A stretch of 64,000 bases of DNA from Bacteroides sp. (GCA_017621035.1 JAGATY010000084.1:1-64000); one strand, 5' to 3'. Positions 1 to 8,712 are shown, counted from the first letter of the stretch. Notes: a model not told the origin generated them from the letters alone. Numbers and translations are program-made.

Positions 1-17
1 CTCCCACCACTTAGGTT

Positions 18-35
18 CCCCCCCCCCCCCCCCCC
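18..35. repeat. Poly-C homopolymer tract (18 C)
   Basis: An uninterrupted run of 18 cytosines lies just before a long inverted repeat. Runs of this length are prone to slippage. No open reading frame that it could switch is visible inside the window, and it may also mark a difficult-to-sequence site. Confidence 0.9.
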
Positions 36-37
36 TT

Positions 38-146
38 GAGAGTGGAAAGATGAAAGTTGATAGTGGATAGTTGAGAGTTGACTGCGGAACTGATGAGGCT
101 AAGCGAGAAACTTTCCACTTTCATCTTTCCACTTTCAACTATCAAA
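38..146. repeat. Long imperfect inverted repeat (GAAAGTTGATAG family)
   Basis: The left arm is built from words such as GGAAAGATGAAAGTTGATAG and the right arm from their complements (CTTTCCACTTTCATC, CTTTCAACTATC). A non-repeated centre containing CTGCGGAACTGATGAGG separates them. The same design recurs at 17158-17271, 45345-45485 and 49594-49735, so this is one copy of a dispersed palindromic family rather than a gene-specific terminator. Confidence 0.75.
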
Positions 147-176
147 AGTTTTGTTTAACGCTTTTGCCAAAATCAT

Positions 177-208
177 TTTTCCCTTAGCTGTGTGATACCC
201 TATCTTTG
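177..208 (+). promoter_or_regulatory. Candidate primary-sigma promoter with no clear gene
   Basis: TTTT at 177-180, a 20-bp spacer, and a perfect -7 box TATCTTTG at 201-208 match the Bacteroides promoter pattern. Downstream on the plus strand there is only an ATG-initiated 75-codon frame (234-461) with no recognisable features, convergent to the nagB-like gene. Otherwise I see no gene in 1-480. It could drive a noncoding or antisense transcript. Confidence 0.45.
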
Positions 209-233
209 CAGCGTGCTTTGGGAAAGTTGGGGG

Positions 234-461
234 ATGGATGGTGTCGGTTTAAGGTGGTTTGTGAAAGCTTGTAGTATTTCCTGGGAGGGGAAGGAAAGAG
301 CAAAGCGTTCTTTGAAAGATTTTTATACAGTGCAAGAAACTGTTTCGTTGGTGATGATGGCAGTCTTTGGAATGAGCAAAAAGAAGGGTGCATCAGGGCA
401 GATTATCTCTGCGAGTCACCTGATACACCCTTTGCTTTTGGTAGCGTGTTTTGAGAGTTAG
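234..461 (+). CDS. Doubtful small ORF, 75 aa, unrecognised
   Basis: This is a 75-residue frame downstream of the TATCTTTG box at 201-208. The product has no signal peptide, no clear membrane segment and no motif I recognise. A competing frame of similar length exists on the other strand. It is listed only because a promoter-like sequence precedes it; a chance frame is the more likely explanation. Confidence 0.15.
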   Translation: MDGVGLRWFVKACSISWEGKERAKRSLKDFYTVQETVSLVMMAVFGMSKKKGASGQIISASHLIHPLLLVACFES

Positions 462-480
462 CAGACTCTGTTACACGGGG

Positions 481-2472
481 CTACAAGGGAACATATTCAA
501 CAAATGCTTCCATGGCTTCGTACGATGCCAGGCCTAGGCTGCAGTAGAGGTTGGCTGTGGCATGGTTGCGGTCTTCGCTTCGTTGCCAGAAGAGGCGTTC
601 ATCGTTACCCAAAAAGGGAGCACTTTCCATCTGACTCTGATGCTTCAGGATGCTGTTTCGTTTGGCACGAAGTTCTTCCGGACTGATGGGCACGGCCATC
701 TCGATGTTCTCAATTTCCCACTCTGCCCATGCACCACGATACATCCAGATGCGGCAATCTTCCAGCCATGCGGCTTTCTCTTCTTTCTCCAAATCTACAG
801 CAGCAAATACGGCATCGGTACATACTCGGTGGGTACCGTGTGGGTCGGCCAAGTCTCCGGCCACAAAGATTTGATGAGGTTTTACTTCACGAAGCAGATT
901 GCGGACAATTTCAACATCGGCTTCACTGATGGGGTTCTTCTGAATCTTTCCGGTTTCGTAGAAAGGCAAGTCGAGGAAGTGGCAACGCTCAAGCGGAATG
1001 TTGTTGTAGGTACATGCTGTGCGTGCCTCGCCTCGGCGGATAAGTCCCTTGATGGTGAGTATGTCGCGAGTGTCCATATCTCCGTCTTTCTTCTCGTGGA
1101 GGAACTTACGGATTTCGGCATATTTCTTGTTGATGACTTCATCTTTGCTCTCGTTGAACAGTTGGTTGAAGCCATTGATGAAGTGCAGGAAGCGAACCAC
1201 TTCTTCATCGCCCACGGCAATGTTTCCACTGGTTTGGTAAGCAACGTGTACTTCGTGGCCTTGCTCTACCAATCTTCTTAGAGTACCCCCCATGGAGATG
1301 ACGTCATCATCGGGGTGAGGAGAGAAGATGATTACACGTTTGGGATAGGGGTTAGCACGCTCCGGACGATAGGTGTCGTCTGCATTGGGTTTGCCTCCGG
1401 GCCATCCGGTAATGGTGTGTTGCAGGTCGTTGAATATCTTGATGTTGACATTATAGGCAGAGCCATAGAGGGCAAGCAATTCACTCAGTCCATTCTCATT
1501 GTAATCTTTGTTGGTCAGTTTGAGGATGGGCTTTCCGGTCAGTTGGCAAAGCCATACGATGGCACTACGGATAAGTTTGTCATTCCACTCGCAAGAAGTT
1601 ACCAGCCAGGGACGTTGAATGCGGGTGAGATTAGATGCAGCAGAGAGGTCGATGACCACGTGTGCATTGTTATGCGTTTGCAAGTAAGAAGCAGGAATGG
1701 TATCGGTTACGTTGCCTTCCACACACTCTTTTACCATCTTGGCTTTCTCTTCGCCCCAAGCCATCAGATAAATCTTCTTGGAAGAGAGGATGGTAGATAC
1801 GCCCATTGTGATGGAGCTGACGGGTGTACTCTCCAGGCTTCCGAACAATTTGGTTGCATCGTTGCGTGAGGCATTGTCCAGAAGAATCAGACGGGTGGTG
1901 GAGTTGAGTCGTGAGCCAGGCTCGTTGAAACCGATGTTACCCACACGTCCTATGCCTAATACGGCAATGTCTATGCCTCCGAAGCTTTCAATGCGTTGCT
2001 CGTAAAGCCGACAATAATCAAAGATGTTGTCTTTTGCAATGGTGCCATCGGGGCTGAAGATGTTCTGCTTGTCGATGTCCACGTGGTCGAGCAACATCTC
2101 TTTCAGTGCATTGAGGTTGCTATTGATGGCATCGGGTGTCAATGGATAATACTCATAGAGGTTGAAGACAATAACATTGCGGAAACTCAATCCCTCTTCT
2201 TTGTGCATGCGGATAAGCGATGTGTAGAGGCTACGAGGTGAGTGACCTCCGGCCAAAGCCAATACACAGAAGCGTCCGGCCTTTTGTTTTTCACGAATGG
2301 TTTGTGCAATGTCCAGCGCTATTTGGCCGGCACCTTCGTCAGATGACTCGTAGATGTCGGTGCGAATCTTTTCCAGACGGGTTAACACTGAACGCTCGAA
2401 AGCGTTTTCGGGACGGTAATAACAAGGTGATACCTGGTTAAGCGTGATTTGAGAACTTAAATTGGTCTTCAT
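481..2472 (-). CDS. NagB-like (degenerate) / LmbE-PIG-L deacetylase-like fusion protein
   Basis: This 663-residue protein joins a glucosamine-6-phosphate deaminase-like domain (about 50-285) to an LmbE/PIG-L-type domain (about 375-655). The sugar-phosphate loop survives as LAGGHSP near residue 75. Against E. coli NagB, however, catalytic Asp72 is Tyr106 (FNLYEY), Asp141 is Val177 and His143 is Asn179 (GRVGNIGFNEP); only Glu148 is kept (Glu184). The LmbE part has the metal motif PHPDDD at 385-390 and DPHGTHR at 543-549, so a zinc-dependent N-deacetylase-like activity is plausible. nagA lies upstream on the same strand, 159 bp away, which places it in amino-sugar metabolism. Databases would probably call it NagB. 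I infer that it does not deaminate GlcN6P and may bind a sugar phosphate or act as a deacetylase. Confidence 0.85.
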   Translation of the reverse strand: MKTNLSSQITLNQVSPCYYRPENAFERSVLTRLEKIRTDIYESSDEGAGQIALDIAQTIREKQKAGRFCVLALAGGHSPRSLYTSLIRMHKEEGLSFRNVIVFNLYEYYPLTPDAINSNLNALKEMLLDHVDIDKQNIFSPDGTIAKDNIFDYCRLYEQRIESFGGIDIAVLGIGRVGNIGFNEPGSRLNSTTRLILLDNASRNDATKLFGSLESTPVSSITMGVSTILSSKKIYLMAWGEEKAKMVKECVEGNVTDTIPASYLQTHNNAHVVIDLSAASNLTRIQRPWLVTSCEWNDKLIRSAIVWLCQLTGKPILKLTNKDYNENGLSELLALYGSAYNVNIKIFNDLQHTITGWPGGKPNADDTYRPERANPYPKRVIIFSPHPDDDVISMGGTLRRLVEQGHEVHVAYQTSGNIAVGDEEVVRFLHFINGFNQLFNESKDEVINKKYAEIRKFLHEKKDGDMDTRDILTIKGLIRRGEARTACTYNNIPLERCHFLDLPFYETGKIQKNPISEADVEIVRNLLREVKPHQIFVAGDLADPHGTHRVCTDAVFAAVDLEKEEKAAWLEDCRIWMYRGAWAEWEIENIEMAVPISPEELRAKRNSILKHQSQMESAPFLGNDERLFWQRSEDRNHATANLYCSLGLASYEAMEAFVEYVPL

Positions 2473-2520
2473 GTTTTTTGGTATAAGTGAATGATTTTGG
2501 TTACTCGATATCGTATAAAA

Positions 2521-2592
2521 TTAGGCACGGACAACACAGATAAACACTGATTCTTTTTATTTGTTTATAATTTCCGTGTAATCCGTGCCTAA
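2521..2592. repeat. Hairpin between nagA and the NagB-like gene
   Basis: A perfect 11-bp inverted repeat (TTAGGCACGGA / TCCGTGCCTAA) encloses about 50 bp that is itself partly self-complementary. It has no T-run typical of a terminator. It could set the nagA to downstream-gene transcript ratio or stabilise the mRNA. Confidence 0.6.
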
Positions 2593-2631
2593 AATTATTG
2601 GTTTATGGCACAGTCCCCATATTTGAGTGAA

Positions 2632-3795
2632 TTAAATATTGTAGGTTCCGTCCACAAGTTGACCCATGGCCCATACGGCACGAATCCTCAGGTCTTCGTC
2701 CATGACGATGATGTCTGCATCTTTTCCCTTTTGCAAAGAGCCCTTTCGGTCGTAGACACCCATAATCTTGGCCGGAGTTTCGGAAGCCATGCGTACGGCA
2801 TCTTCCAAAGGAATTTCTGCTTTTTGTACCATGGTACGAATACATCTATCCATGGTTGCCACACTACCTGCCAATGCAGAACGGTCGGCCAACTTGCAAA
2901 CGCCATCTTCAATGATAACGCGCGGGTCGAAGGCTTCTTTGCTATCGCTAGCAGCACATGCAAGAGCGTCGGTAATCAATGCGGTCTTTTCCACACCTTT
3001 GATACGATATACCATGCGGAGAATGGTGGGGGGAACGTGGATACCATCTGCTACCACTTCTACGGTCATATCCTCCATCAGGTAGATACTTTCCACGGTA
3101 CCTTCATATTTATACTCGCGACGTTTGTGGAAACCGGGCATTGCGTTATAGAAGTGAGTAGCATGTGTATAGCCGGCAGCATAGGCTGTACTGATGTCAT
3201 CGTACTCGGCTTGAGTGTGTCCTACTGATGCGAGGATACCCTTACCGGTGATGTACTTACCGAATTGCATCGCTCCGGGGAGCTCCGGTGCAGCATCCCA
3301 ACGTTTGATACAATCATATTTCTCCACGAGGGGGATGTATTCGTTGGGGTCGGGATTCTTAATGTTTTCCGGAAGCTGACCACCTGCCATGGCCAAGTTG
3401 AAGTAATGTCCTTCCAGGTGGAGACCGAGGATGGGGCTGTTCTCTTGCTTCATCAGCTTGGTACAAGTTTCCGAAGCTTGTTCAATCATAGGAATGGTTG
3501 AGGAAGACATGGTGGGGAAGATACTGGTACTACCATATTTCTGATGTGTATGGGCAGCAGTGAGGAAAGCATCTTCGGTACATTCCATAAAGTCGCGTCC
3601 GCCACCACCATGGCAGTGCATTTCTACGGCACCGGGCAATACGTACATGCCTTTCACGTCGATGATGTGAGCACCGATAACGGCTAAGTCACAATTAGTT
3701 ACTTCCAGTATTTTGTTATCTCTGATGAGCACGGAGCCATCTTTGAGCCATCCTTGAGGAGTAAGGATTCGGGCGTTGATTAGTTGGGTCAACAT
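2632..3795 (-). CDS. nagA: N-acetylglucosamine-6-phosphate deacetylase
   Basis: This amidohydrolase-superfamily enzyme converts GlcNAc-6-P to GlcN-6-P plus acetate in the cytoplasm. At 387 residues it has the normal family length. The sequence shows MHCHGGGGRDF (His60 and His62), HLEG with Glu129, SVGHT with His193, HATHFYN with His214, and the catalytic Asp276 in LITDA, so it should be active. The usual HLEGP is HLEGH here. It is the first gene of a minus-strand pair whose second gene is the NagB-like/LmbE fusion. A TAAATTTG box (plus-strand positions 3864-3871) lies about 70 bp upstream. Confidence 0.95.
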   Translation of the reverse strand: MLTQLINARILTPQGWLKDGSVLIRDNKILEVTNCDLAVIGAHIIDVKGMYVLPGAVEMHCHGGGGRDFMECTEDAFLTAAHTHQKYGSTSIFPTMSSSTIPMIEQASETCTKLMKQENSPILGLHLEGHYFNLAMAGGQLPENIKNPDPNEYIPLVEKYDCIKRWDAAPELPGAMQFGKYITGKGILASVGHTQAEYDDISTAYAAGYTHATHFYNAMPGFHKRREYKYEGTVESIYLMEDMTVEVVADGIHVPPTILRMVYRIKGVEKTALITDALACAASDSKEAFDPRVIIEDGVCKLADRSALAGSVATMDRCIRTMVQKAEIPLEDAVRMASETPAKIMGVYDRKGSLQKGKDADIIVMDEDLRIRAVWAMGQLVDGTYNI

Positions 3796-3863
3796 AGAAT
3801 TAGAATGTATTAAGTTAATGTTATTGATTACTTCGTTATGGGAGCTTCCTCCCTTACGAGAGG

Positions 3864-3871
3864 CAAATTTA
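3864..3871 (-). promoter_or_regulatory. Candidate -7 box for nagA
   Basis: The minus strand reads TAAATTTG, a perfect TAnnTTTG match, about 70 bp before nagA. The -33 element is poor. A small GGGAGCTTCCTCCC palindrome lies between this box and the gene. Confidence 0.4.
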
Positions 3872-3948
3872 GTTACTTTTCGCTAATAATGGATAAGAAT
3901 AAGGAATTTTGTTTGTGTTAAATGCTGTAAAAGATAGAGACTAGGCAA

Positions 3949-3992
3949 GAAAAAGCCCCGTTGTCAGCCAGAGTGGGCGTAACAACGGGGCT
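3949..3992 (-). terminator. Rho-independent terminator of the acyltransferase operon
   Basis: A perfect 11-bp stem (AGCCCCGTTGT / ACAACGGGGCT, 3954-3964 and 3982-3992) encloses 17 nt. Read on the minus strand it is followed by TTTTTCTT. It lies 68 bp after the acyltransferase stop codon and before the nagA promoter region. Confidence 0.85.
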
Positions 3993-4059
3993 ATGATGTT
4001 GAGTGGCACTATGCAAAAAGCCGATAAAGATTCCAAATTCTTAATTCTTCATTCTTCAT

Positions 4060-4614
4060 TTACACGTTGCCAATACTAAAGTTCTCGGGATGTTTTCCTT
4101 TGAAGTCTTTAAAATAAAGCTTTATCTCACGCATGTCCTTTTCCAAGTCTCCACTGGGAGTGATGGCTTTGGTGGAGGTGATGCACTTCTTCGAGTAATC
4201 TATTCCAATAAGCATGATGGGCACTTGTGCCTTCAGTGCTATGTGATAGAAGCCTTTCTTCCAGTTGGGATTGGCCTTGCGAGTACCTTCGGGAGTGATG
4301 GCCAGATGGAAATGCTTGCTTTCGGCAAACTTTTGTGCCATTTGGTCAACCAGTGAAGTACGTTTACCTCGGTCAACAGGAATGCCTCCTACGGCCTTGA
4401 ATAGCAATCCGAGGGGGAAGAAGAACCACTCCTTTTTCATCATAAAGCTGGTTTTACGCCCGATGGAGCCATAGAAAAGCTTACCGATGAAGAGATCCCA
4501 ATTGGAGGTGTGAGGTGCTGCACAAATCACACACTTGTCGAAGTTGGGCACCGTCACATTGACTTTCCAGCCCAAGAGTTTGAAATAGATAAATCCGTAG
4601 ATACTTTTCTTCAT
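4060..4614 (-). CDS. 1-acyl-sn-glycerol-3-phosphate acyltransferase-like protein (PlsC family)
   Basis: This 184-residue protein has PlsC-fold motifs: HTSNWD (the HX4D catalytic motif) near residue 35, an EGTR motif near residue 108 (PEGTRKANPNWKKG), and a short VPIMLIGIDY motif near 132-141. It would transfer an acyl chain to a lysophospholipid or similar acceptor at the inner face of the membrane. It is short compared with typical 230-250-residue PlsC proteins, as is common in Bacteroidetes paralogues. Its start follows the stop of the 89-residue gene upstream by 2 bp, so the two are probably translationally coupled. Confidence 0.85.
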   Translation of the reverse strand: MKKSIYGFIYFKLLGWKVNVTVPNFDKCVICAAPHTSNWDLFIGKLFYGSIGRKTSFMMKKEWFFFPLGLLFKAVGGIPVDRGKRTSLVDQMAQKFAESKHFHLAITPEGTRKANPNWKKGFYHIALKAQVPIMLIGIDYSKKCITSTKAITPSGDLEKDMREIKLYFKDFKGKHPENFSIGNV

Positions 4615-4616
4615 GC

Positions 4617-4886
4617 TTACTTCAGATTTCCGAGGGCTTCGATGATGGAGTCTATCTTGCTATTGAAGTCAGCATGAAACTTTTTATAATAGGCTTTTAC
4701 ATTGCCCGGTTCGGTATGACTGATGCGGCTGATGTATTCATCACGCACGTTGAGTATCTCTGTCATCAACTGGTCGGCCTTATCCTTATCGGTTCCCGGC
4801 ACATAAAGGCTGTTGATTACACACTCTGCGAACAGTTCGCTGGTGATATAATTGACGTTCTTTTTCAATAGTTTTCTACTAGCCAT
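4617..4886 (-). CDS. Conserved small protein, 89 aa, function unknown
   Basis: This small, charged, predicted mostly helical cytoplasmic protein has no signal peptide or membrane segment. It begins MASRKLLKKNVNYITSEL and contains a helical DKDKADQLMTEILNVRDEY stretch. I do not recognise a named family. It is the first gene of the minus-strand operon with the PlsC-like acyltransferase, and the tight 2-bp junction suggests that the two are made together. Confidence 0.75.
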   Translation of the reverse strand: MASRKLLKKNVNYITSELFAECVINSLYVPGTDKDKADQLMTEILNVRDEYISRISHTEPGNVKAYYKKFHADFNSKIDSIIEALGNLK

Positions 4887-4925
4887 AGTATCAAAGTATT
4901 AAGTGAATAATAAGTTTATTGCCCG

Positions 4926-4957
4926 TAAAGGTAGACATTTTTGTCGGATAATGCGGA
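4926..4957 (-). promoter_or_regulatory. Candidate promoter of the acyltransferase operon
   Basis: The minus strand reads TACCTTTA (one mismatch to TAnnTTTG, plus-strand positions 4926-4933), 40 bp before the 89-residue gene. A weak TTTC lies about 22 bp further upstream. Confidence 0.35.
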
Positions 4958-5010
4958 AATTTGGGCATTTTTTCTTCTAAGAGTGTTTGAATAGCGGGGA
5001 AAAGAGAAGC

Positions 5011-5098
5011 GTAACTCATTGTTTTATGACCCGTAATCCATCGTTTTGTGACTCGTAACTCATCGTTTTATAACTCGTAACTCATCGTTCCCCGGGTG
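5011..5098. repeat. 22-bp phased array, 4 units
   Basis: Four contiguous 22-bp units start at 5011, 5033, 5055 and 5077. They share GTAACTCATCGTTTTATAAC with scattered substitutions; the last unit has a diverged second half. The array lies between two divergent transcription units (acyltransferase operon and amidase). No CRISPR-like spacer is present because units abut directly. Confidence 0.9.
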
Positions 5099-5127
5099 AA
5101 AGTAAAAGGTATCGCTTCAAAAATAGA

Positions 5128-5159
5128 TTTGCCGGAGCTGGCAGTTTTGCTTATCTTCG
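5128..5159 (+). promoter_or_regulatory. Promoter of the nitrilase-family amidase
   Basis: TTTG at 5128-5131, a 20-bp spacer, and TATCTTCG at 5152-5159 (one mismatch to the -7 consensus) predict a start about 15 bp before the ATG at 5183. Confidence 0.65.
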
Positions 5160-5182
5160 CAGACTGATAAGAAGTTTGACTT

Positions 5183-5974
5183 ATGAAAGTAACACTCATT
5201 CAGACAGATATTGCGTGGAATAATCCCATCGAAAATCTACAACGGGCTGAGGAGGCTTTGCTTCGCCATCCGCAAACAGACCTCTTTTTGCTTCCCGAAA
5301 TGTTTACTACCGGCTTCTGTACCCGTCCTTCCGGGGTGGCCGAAGTGGCCGATGGAGCTACGTTGCATTGGATGAAACGTATGTCGGAACTAACCGGAGC
5401 GGGTGTGGCAGGAACTGTAGCCGTGGAAGAAGAGGGACGATACTACAACCGTCTCTATTTTACGACTCCTGAAGGAGTGGTTCATCGGTACGACAAACGT
5501 CACCTCTTTTCTTATGGAGAAGAGCATTTGTACTACTCGGCGGGAGATGAACGAGTCATCATAACCCATTGTGGAACAAGCATTTTGCTGGCAACCTGTT
5601 ACGACCTCCGTTTCCCGGTGTGGACACGTTGCCGGAATGATTACGACATGATTATCTATCTCGCCAACTGGCCACAAACTCGTCGGGCGGTTTGGGACAC
5701 ACTTCTGCGGGCACGTGCCATGGAAAACCAATGCTATGTGGCCGGAGTCAATCGGGTGGGAGAGGATCCCGTTGCGGCATACAATGGTGGAACGATGCTT
5801 ATCGACCCTTATGGAAACATACTTACGGCCTGTTCCGATGGTCTTCCCGGTGAAGTCTCCGGAGAGGTTGAAGTGCAACGAGTAGCAAGTTTCAGAACCA
5901 AATTTCCGGCATTGGATGATGCCGATAATTTTACTTTAATGGAAGCCTCGGGGCAGAAAGTAAAAGGCAGGTGA
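5183..5974 (+). CDS. Nitrilase/omega-amidase family carbon-nitrogen hydrolase
   Basis: This 263-residue member of the nitrilase superfamily carries the Glu-Lys-Cys triad: Glu39 in LLPEMFTTGF, Lys105 in YDKRHLF and Cys139 in ATCYDLRFP. Length and motifs fit the YafV/omega-amidase group, which hydrolyses alpha-keto acid amides such as 2-oxoglutaramate or 2-oxosuccinamate and serves repair of transamination by-products. There is no signal peptide, so it should be cytoplasmic. It appears monocistronic with its own promoter at 5128-5159. The exact substrate cannot be read from the sequence. Confidence 0.9.
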   Translation: MKVTLIQTDIAWNNPIENLQRAEEALLRHPQTDLFLLPEMFTTGFCTRPSGVAEVADGATLHWMKRMSELTGAGVAGTVAVEEEGRYYNRLYFTTPEGVVHRYDKRHLFSYGEEHLYYSAGDERVIITHCGTSILLATCYDLRFPVWTRCRNDYDMIIYLANWPQTRRAVWDTLLRARAMENQCYVAGVNRVGEDPVAAYNGGTMLIDPYGNILTACSDGLPGEVSGEVEVQRVASFRTKFPALDDADNFTLMEASGQKVKGR

Positions 5975-5994
5975 AGATAAAATTCCCCTACCTC

Positions 5995-6025
5995 TTTCAT
6001 ATATCAGAAAAAAAAACGAAATTTG
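5995..6025 (+). promoter_or_regulatory. Candidate promoter of pfp
   Basis: TTTC at 5995-5998, a 19-bp spacer, and GAAATTTG at 6018-6025 (one mismatch to TAnnTTTG) lie about 100 bp before the gene. This would give a leader of roughly 95 nt in which I see no recognisable riboswitch. Confidence 0.4.
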
Positions 6026-6127
6026 CCACGCTTTTACGAAGCAGTGTAAACCCGAAGGAGAATACTCCCGACGGTAACTGTGTAAGCAAATAATATCAAA
6101 CATCATTAAATATTAAACTGAAGACAA

Positions 6128-7774
6128 ATGACTAAAAGTGCATTGCAAATTGCTCGGGCAGCTTACCAACCTAAGCTCCCCAAGGCCTTGAAAGGTAACG
6201 TGAAGGCCGTGTCAGGTGCCGCAACTCAGTCGGTTGCAGACCAAGAGGCTATCCAGAAGTTGTTCCCCAACACTTACGGAATGCCCCTCGTTAAGTTTGA
6301 AGAAGCAGCAGAGGCTACCCAATTCCCCGTTATGAACGTAGGTGTAATCCTCTCTGGAGGTCAGGCTCCTGGTGGTCACAATGTAATCTCCGGTCTGTTT
6401 GATGGTATTAAGAAACTCAATCCGGCCAATAAACTCTATGGTTTCATTCTTGGCCCCGGTGGATTGGTTGACCACAACTACATGGAACTGACCGCTGAAA
6501 TTGTAGACGAATATCGCAATACCGGTGGTTTCGACATCATTGGTTCAGGTCGTACAAAACTGGAAAAAGAAGATCAGTTTGAGAAAGGTTATGAAATCAT
6601 CAAGGAACTTGGCATCAAAGCATTGGTCATCATTGGTGGTGACGACTCAAATACCAATGCCTGCGTGCTGGCCGAATACTATGCTGCCAAGCAATATGGC
6701 GTGCAAGTAATTGGTTGTCCTAAGACCATCGACGGTGACTTGAAGAACGATATGATTGAAACCTCTTTCGGTTTCGATACCGCTTGTAAGACCTATTCAG
6801 AAGTGATTGGCAATATCCAACGCGATTGTAACTCGGCTCGCAAGTACTGGCACTTCATCAAGCTGATGGGACGTTCGGCTTCTCACATCGCTTTGGAGTG
6901 TGCTTTGCAAGTTCAACCCAACATCTGCATCGTATCAGAAGAGGTAGAAGCAAAGGATATGTCACTGGACGACATCGTTACTTACATTGCTCAAGTAGTA
7001 GCTGACCGAGCTGCAGAAGGCAACAACTTCGGTACCGTACTGATTCCCGAAGGTTTGGTTGAATTCATTCCTGCAATGAAGAGACTGATTGCCGAATTGA
7101 ATGACTTCTTGGCTGCTAATGCAGAAGAGTTTGCTCAAATCAAGAAATCGGCTCAACGCGACTATATCATCCGCAAGCTTTCTCCCGAAAATGCAGCTAT
7201 CTATGCTAGCTTGCCCGAAGGCGTTGCTCGTCAGTTGTCACTCGACCGCGACCCGCACGGAAACGTTCAAGTTTCACTGATTGAAACCGAAAAATTGCTC
7301 TCAGAAATGGTTGGCACCAAGTTGGCTCAATGGAAAGAAGAGGGTAAATACACCGGAAAGTTTGCTGCTCAACACCACTTCTTCGGTTACGAAGGACGTT
7401 GTGCTGCTCCTTCTAACTTCGATGCTGACTATTGCTACTCACTCGGATACACAGCTGCTGCCCTGATTGGTGAAGGCAAAACAGGCTACATGTCATCAGT
7501 ACGCAACACAACTGCTCCGGCCGAACAATGGATTGCAGGTGGTGTGCCCATCACAATGATGATGAATATGGAACGTCGTCACGGAGAAATGAAGCCCGTT
7601 ATCCAGAAAGCATTGGTTAAACTGGATGGTGCTCCCTTCAAGACATTTGCTGCCAATCGCGACAAGTGGGCAAAGGAAACAGCCTATGTATATCCCGGTC
7701 CTATCCAATACTTTGGCCCGACAGAGGTTTGTGACCAACCTACTAAAACCCTGCAATTGGAACAAGCCAAATAA
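6128..7774 (+). CDS. pfp: Diphosphate--fructose-6-phosphate 1-phosphotransferase
   Basis: This is PPi-dependent phosphofructokinase of the long (plant beta/Bacteroidetes) type, 548 residues. It reversibly phosphorylates fructose-6-phosphate with pyrophosphate in glycolysis. The donor-site motif is GGDDSN at 170-175, where Asp173 replaces the Gly of ATP-dependent enzymes and blocks the ATP alpha-phosphate site. PKTIDGD at 198-204 carries the PPi-specific Lys and the catalytic Asp. GGQAPGGHN at 78-85 forms the phosphate-binding loop. It is monocistronic and closed by a terminator hairpin at 7805-7846. Confidence 0.97.
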   Translation: MTKSALQIARAAYQPKLPKALKGNVKAVSGAATQSVADQEAIQKLFPNTYGMPLVKFEEAAEATQFPVMNVGVILSGGQAPGGHNVISGLFDGIKKLNPANKLYGFILGPGGLVDHNYMELTAEIVDEYRNTGGFDIIGSGRTKLEKEDQFEKGYEIIKELGIKALVIIGGDDSNTNACVLAEYYAAKQYGVQVIGCPKTIDGDLKNDMIETSFGFDTACKTYSEVIGNIQRDCNSARKYWHFIKLMGRSASHIALECALQVQPNICIVSEEVEAKDMSLDDIVTYIAQVVADRAAEGNNFGTVLIPEGLVEFIPAMKRLIAELNDFLAANAEEFAQIKKSAQRDYIIRKLSPENAAIYASLPEGVARQLSLDRDPHGNVQVSLIETEKLLSEMVGTKLAQWKEEGKYTGKFAAQHHFFGYEGRCAAPSNFDADYCYSLGYTAAALIGEGKTGYMSSVRNTTAPAEQWIAGGVPITMMMNMERRHGEMKPVIQKALVKLDGAPFKTFAANRDKWAKETAYVYPGPIQYFGPTEVCDQPTKTLQLEQAK

Positions 7775-7804
7775 TCATCGCATATTGATTTGATTAACAT
7801 ACAT

Positions 7805-7846
7805 AAAAGAGGGTGTATCAAGTTCTACTCCGATGCATCCTCTTTT
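7805..7846 (+). terminator. Rho-independent terminator after pfp
   Basis: AAAAGAGGGTGTATC pairs with GATGCATCCTCTTTT (two wobble pairs) across a 12-nt loop. The stem ends in TTTT and starts with AAAA, so it could act in both directions. It overlaps an in-frame GTG upstream of the lysozyme gene, arguing that the lysozyme starts at the ATG at 7861. Confidence 0.75.
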
Positions 7847-7860
7847 GTTTGAAACCCCAC

Positions 7861-8712
7861 ATGAGTAGTAAAAGCAAAACCACCTCTCGACGGAAGGTAA
7901 CCACCAAACGACGAGCTTCATCACCCCAACCGGTAGCCGGCATACAACGAACAATGCCAGCCTGGCAACGCTATCTACTCTCTTTCCTGCTGATACTCTG
8001 CTTCTCCGCAGGCTTCTACTGGTTCTTTATCCGCCCTTACGCCTATCGTTGGAAACCCTGTTACGGCCTGAAAGGCTATGGCGTCTGCATGCCTTGCGAC
8101 TTCGATGTACACGGAATCGACATTTCCCACCACCAAGGAGAGATAGATTGGGAACAACTCTCAACCGACAAAAACCTCAAATTCCCCATTCACTTCATCT
8201 TCATGAAAGCCACCGAAGGAGGAGATTTTGTCGACAACACCTTTACATACAACTTTGAACAAACCCGCACACATGGCTTCATCCGAGGAGCCTACCACTA
8301 CTTCACTCCACAAACCGACCCCTTGAAACAAGCCGAACACTTCATCAGCAACGTAACTTTGCAAGCCGGCGACCTGCCTCCCGTGCTCGATGTCGAAGTA
8401 AAAGGCCGTAAAACTCCCGAGGAACTAAAGACTGCCGTCCGCACATGGCTTCAACGCGTAGAGCAACACTATGGCATCAAGCCCATCCTCTACACCTCTT
8501 ACAAGTTTAAAGAACGTTATCTGAACGATAGCATCTTCAATACCTACCCCTATTGGATAGCCCACTACTATGTAGACTCCGTCCGCTACCAAGGTAAATG
8601 GCACTTCTGGCAACACACCGATGTAGGTACCGTTCCCGGAATCGACGAGAAAATAGACCTAAACGTCTTCAATGGTTCATTGGAAGAACTTACCTCACTT
8701 ACGTTGAAATAA
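7861..8712 (+). CDS. Glycoside hydrolase family 25 (lysozyme-like), membrane anchored
   Basis: This 283-residue protein has a basic Ser/Arg/Lys-rich cytoplasmic tail (1-35), one membrane segment (about 38-57) and a GH25 catalytic domain (about 84-280). GIDISHHQG holds the first catalytic-face Asp (Asp87), FMKATEGG follows near 114-121, and PVLDVE at 174-179 carries the Asp/Glu pair typical of Chalaropsis-type muramidases. It should cleave the MurNAc-GlcNAc bond of peptidoglycan from the periplasmic face of the inner membrane, in wall remodelling. ATG 7861 was chosen because the upstream GTG lies inside the pfp terminator. Confidence 0.93.
   Translation: MSSKSKTTSRRKVTTKRRASSPQPVAGIQRTMPAWQRYLLSFLLILCFSAGFYWFFIRPYAYRWKPCYGLKGYGVCMPCDFDVHGIDISHHQGEIDWEQLSTDKNLKFPIHFIFMKATEGGDFVDNTFTYNFEQTRTHGFIRGAYHYFTPQTDPLKQAEHFISNVTLQAGDLPPVLDVEVKGRKTPEELKTAVRTWLQRVEQHYGIKPILYTSYKFKERYLNDSIFNTYPYWIAHYYVDSVRYQGKWHFWQHTDVGTVPGIDEKIDLNVFNGSLEELTSLTLK

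Noticed and set aside
562..1281. 239-codon frame antisense to the NagB-like gene
   Set aside because: It is entirely opposite a conserved two-domain gene, and the predicted peptide has no recognisable features.
2605..3228. 207-codon frame antisense to nagA
   Set aside because: It is opposite the intact nagA coding sequence with all catalytic motifs.
7813..7860. GTG start of the GH25 lysozyme
   Set aside because: It lies inside the terminator hairpin of pfp. ATG 7861 begins the basic tail that precedes the membrane anchor.
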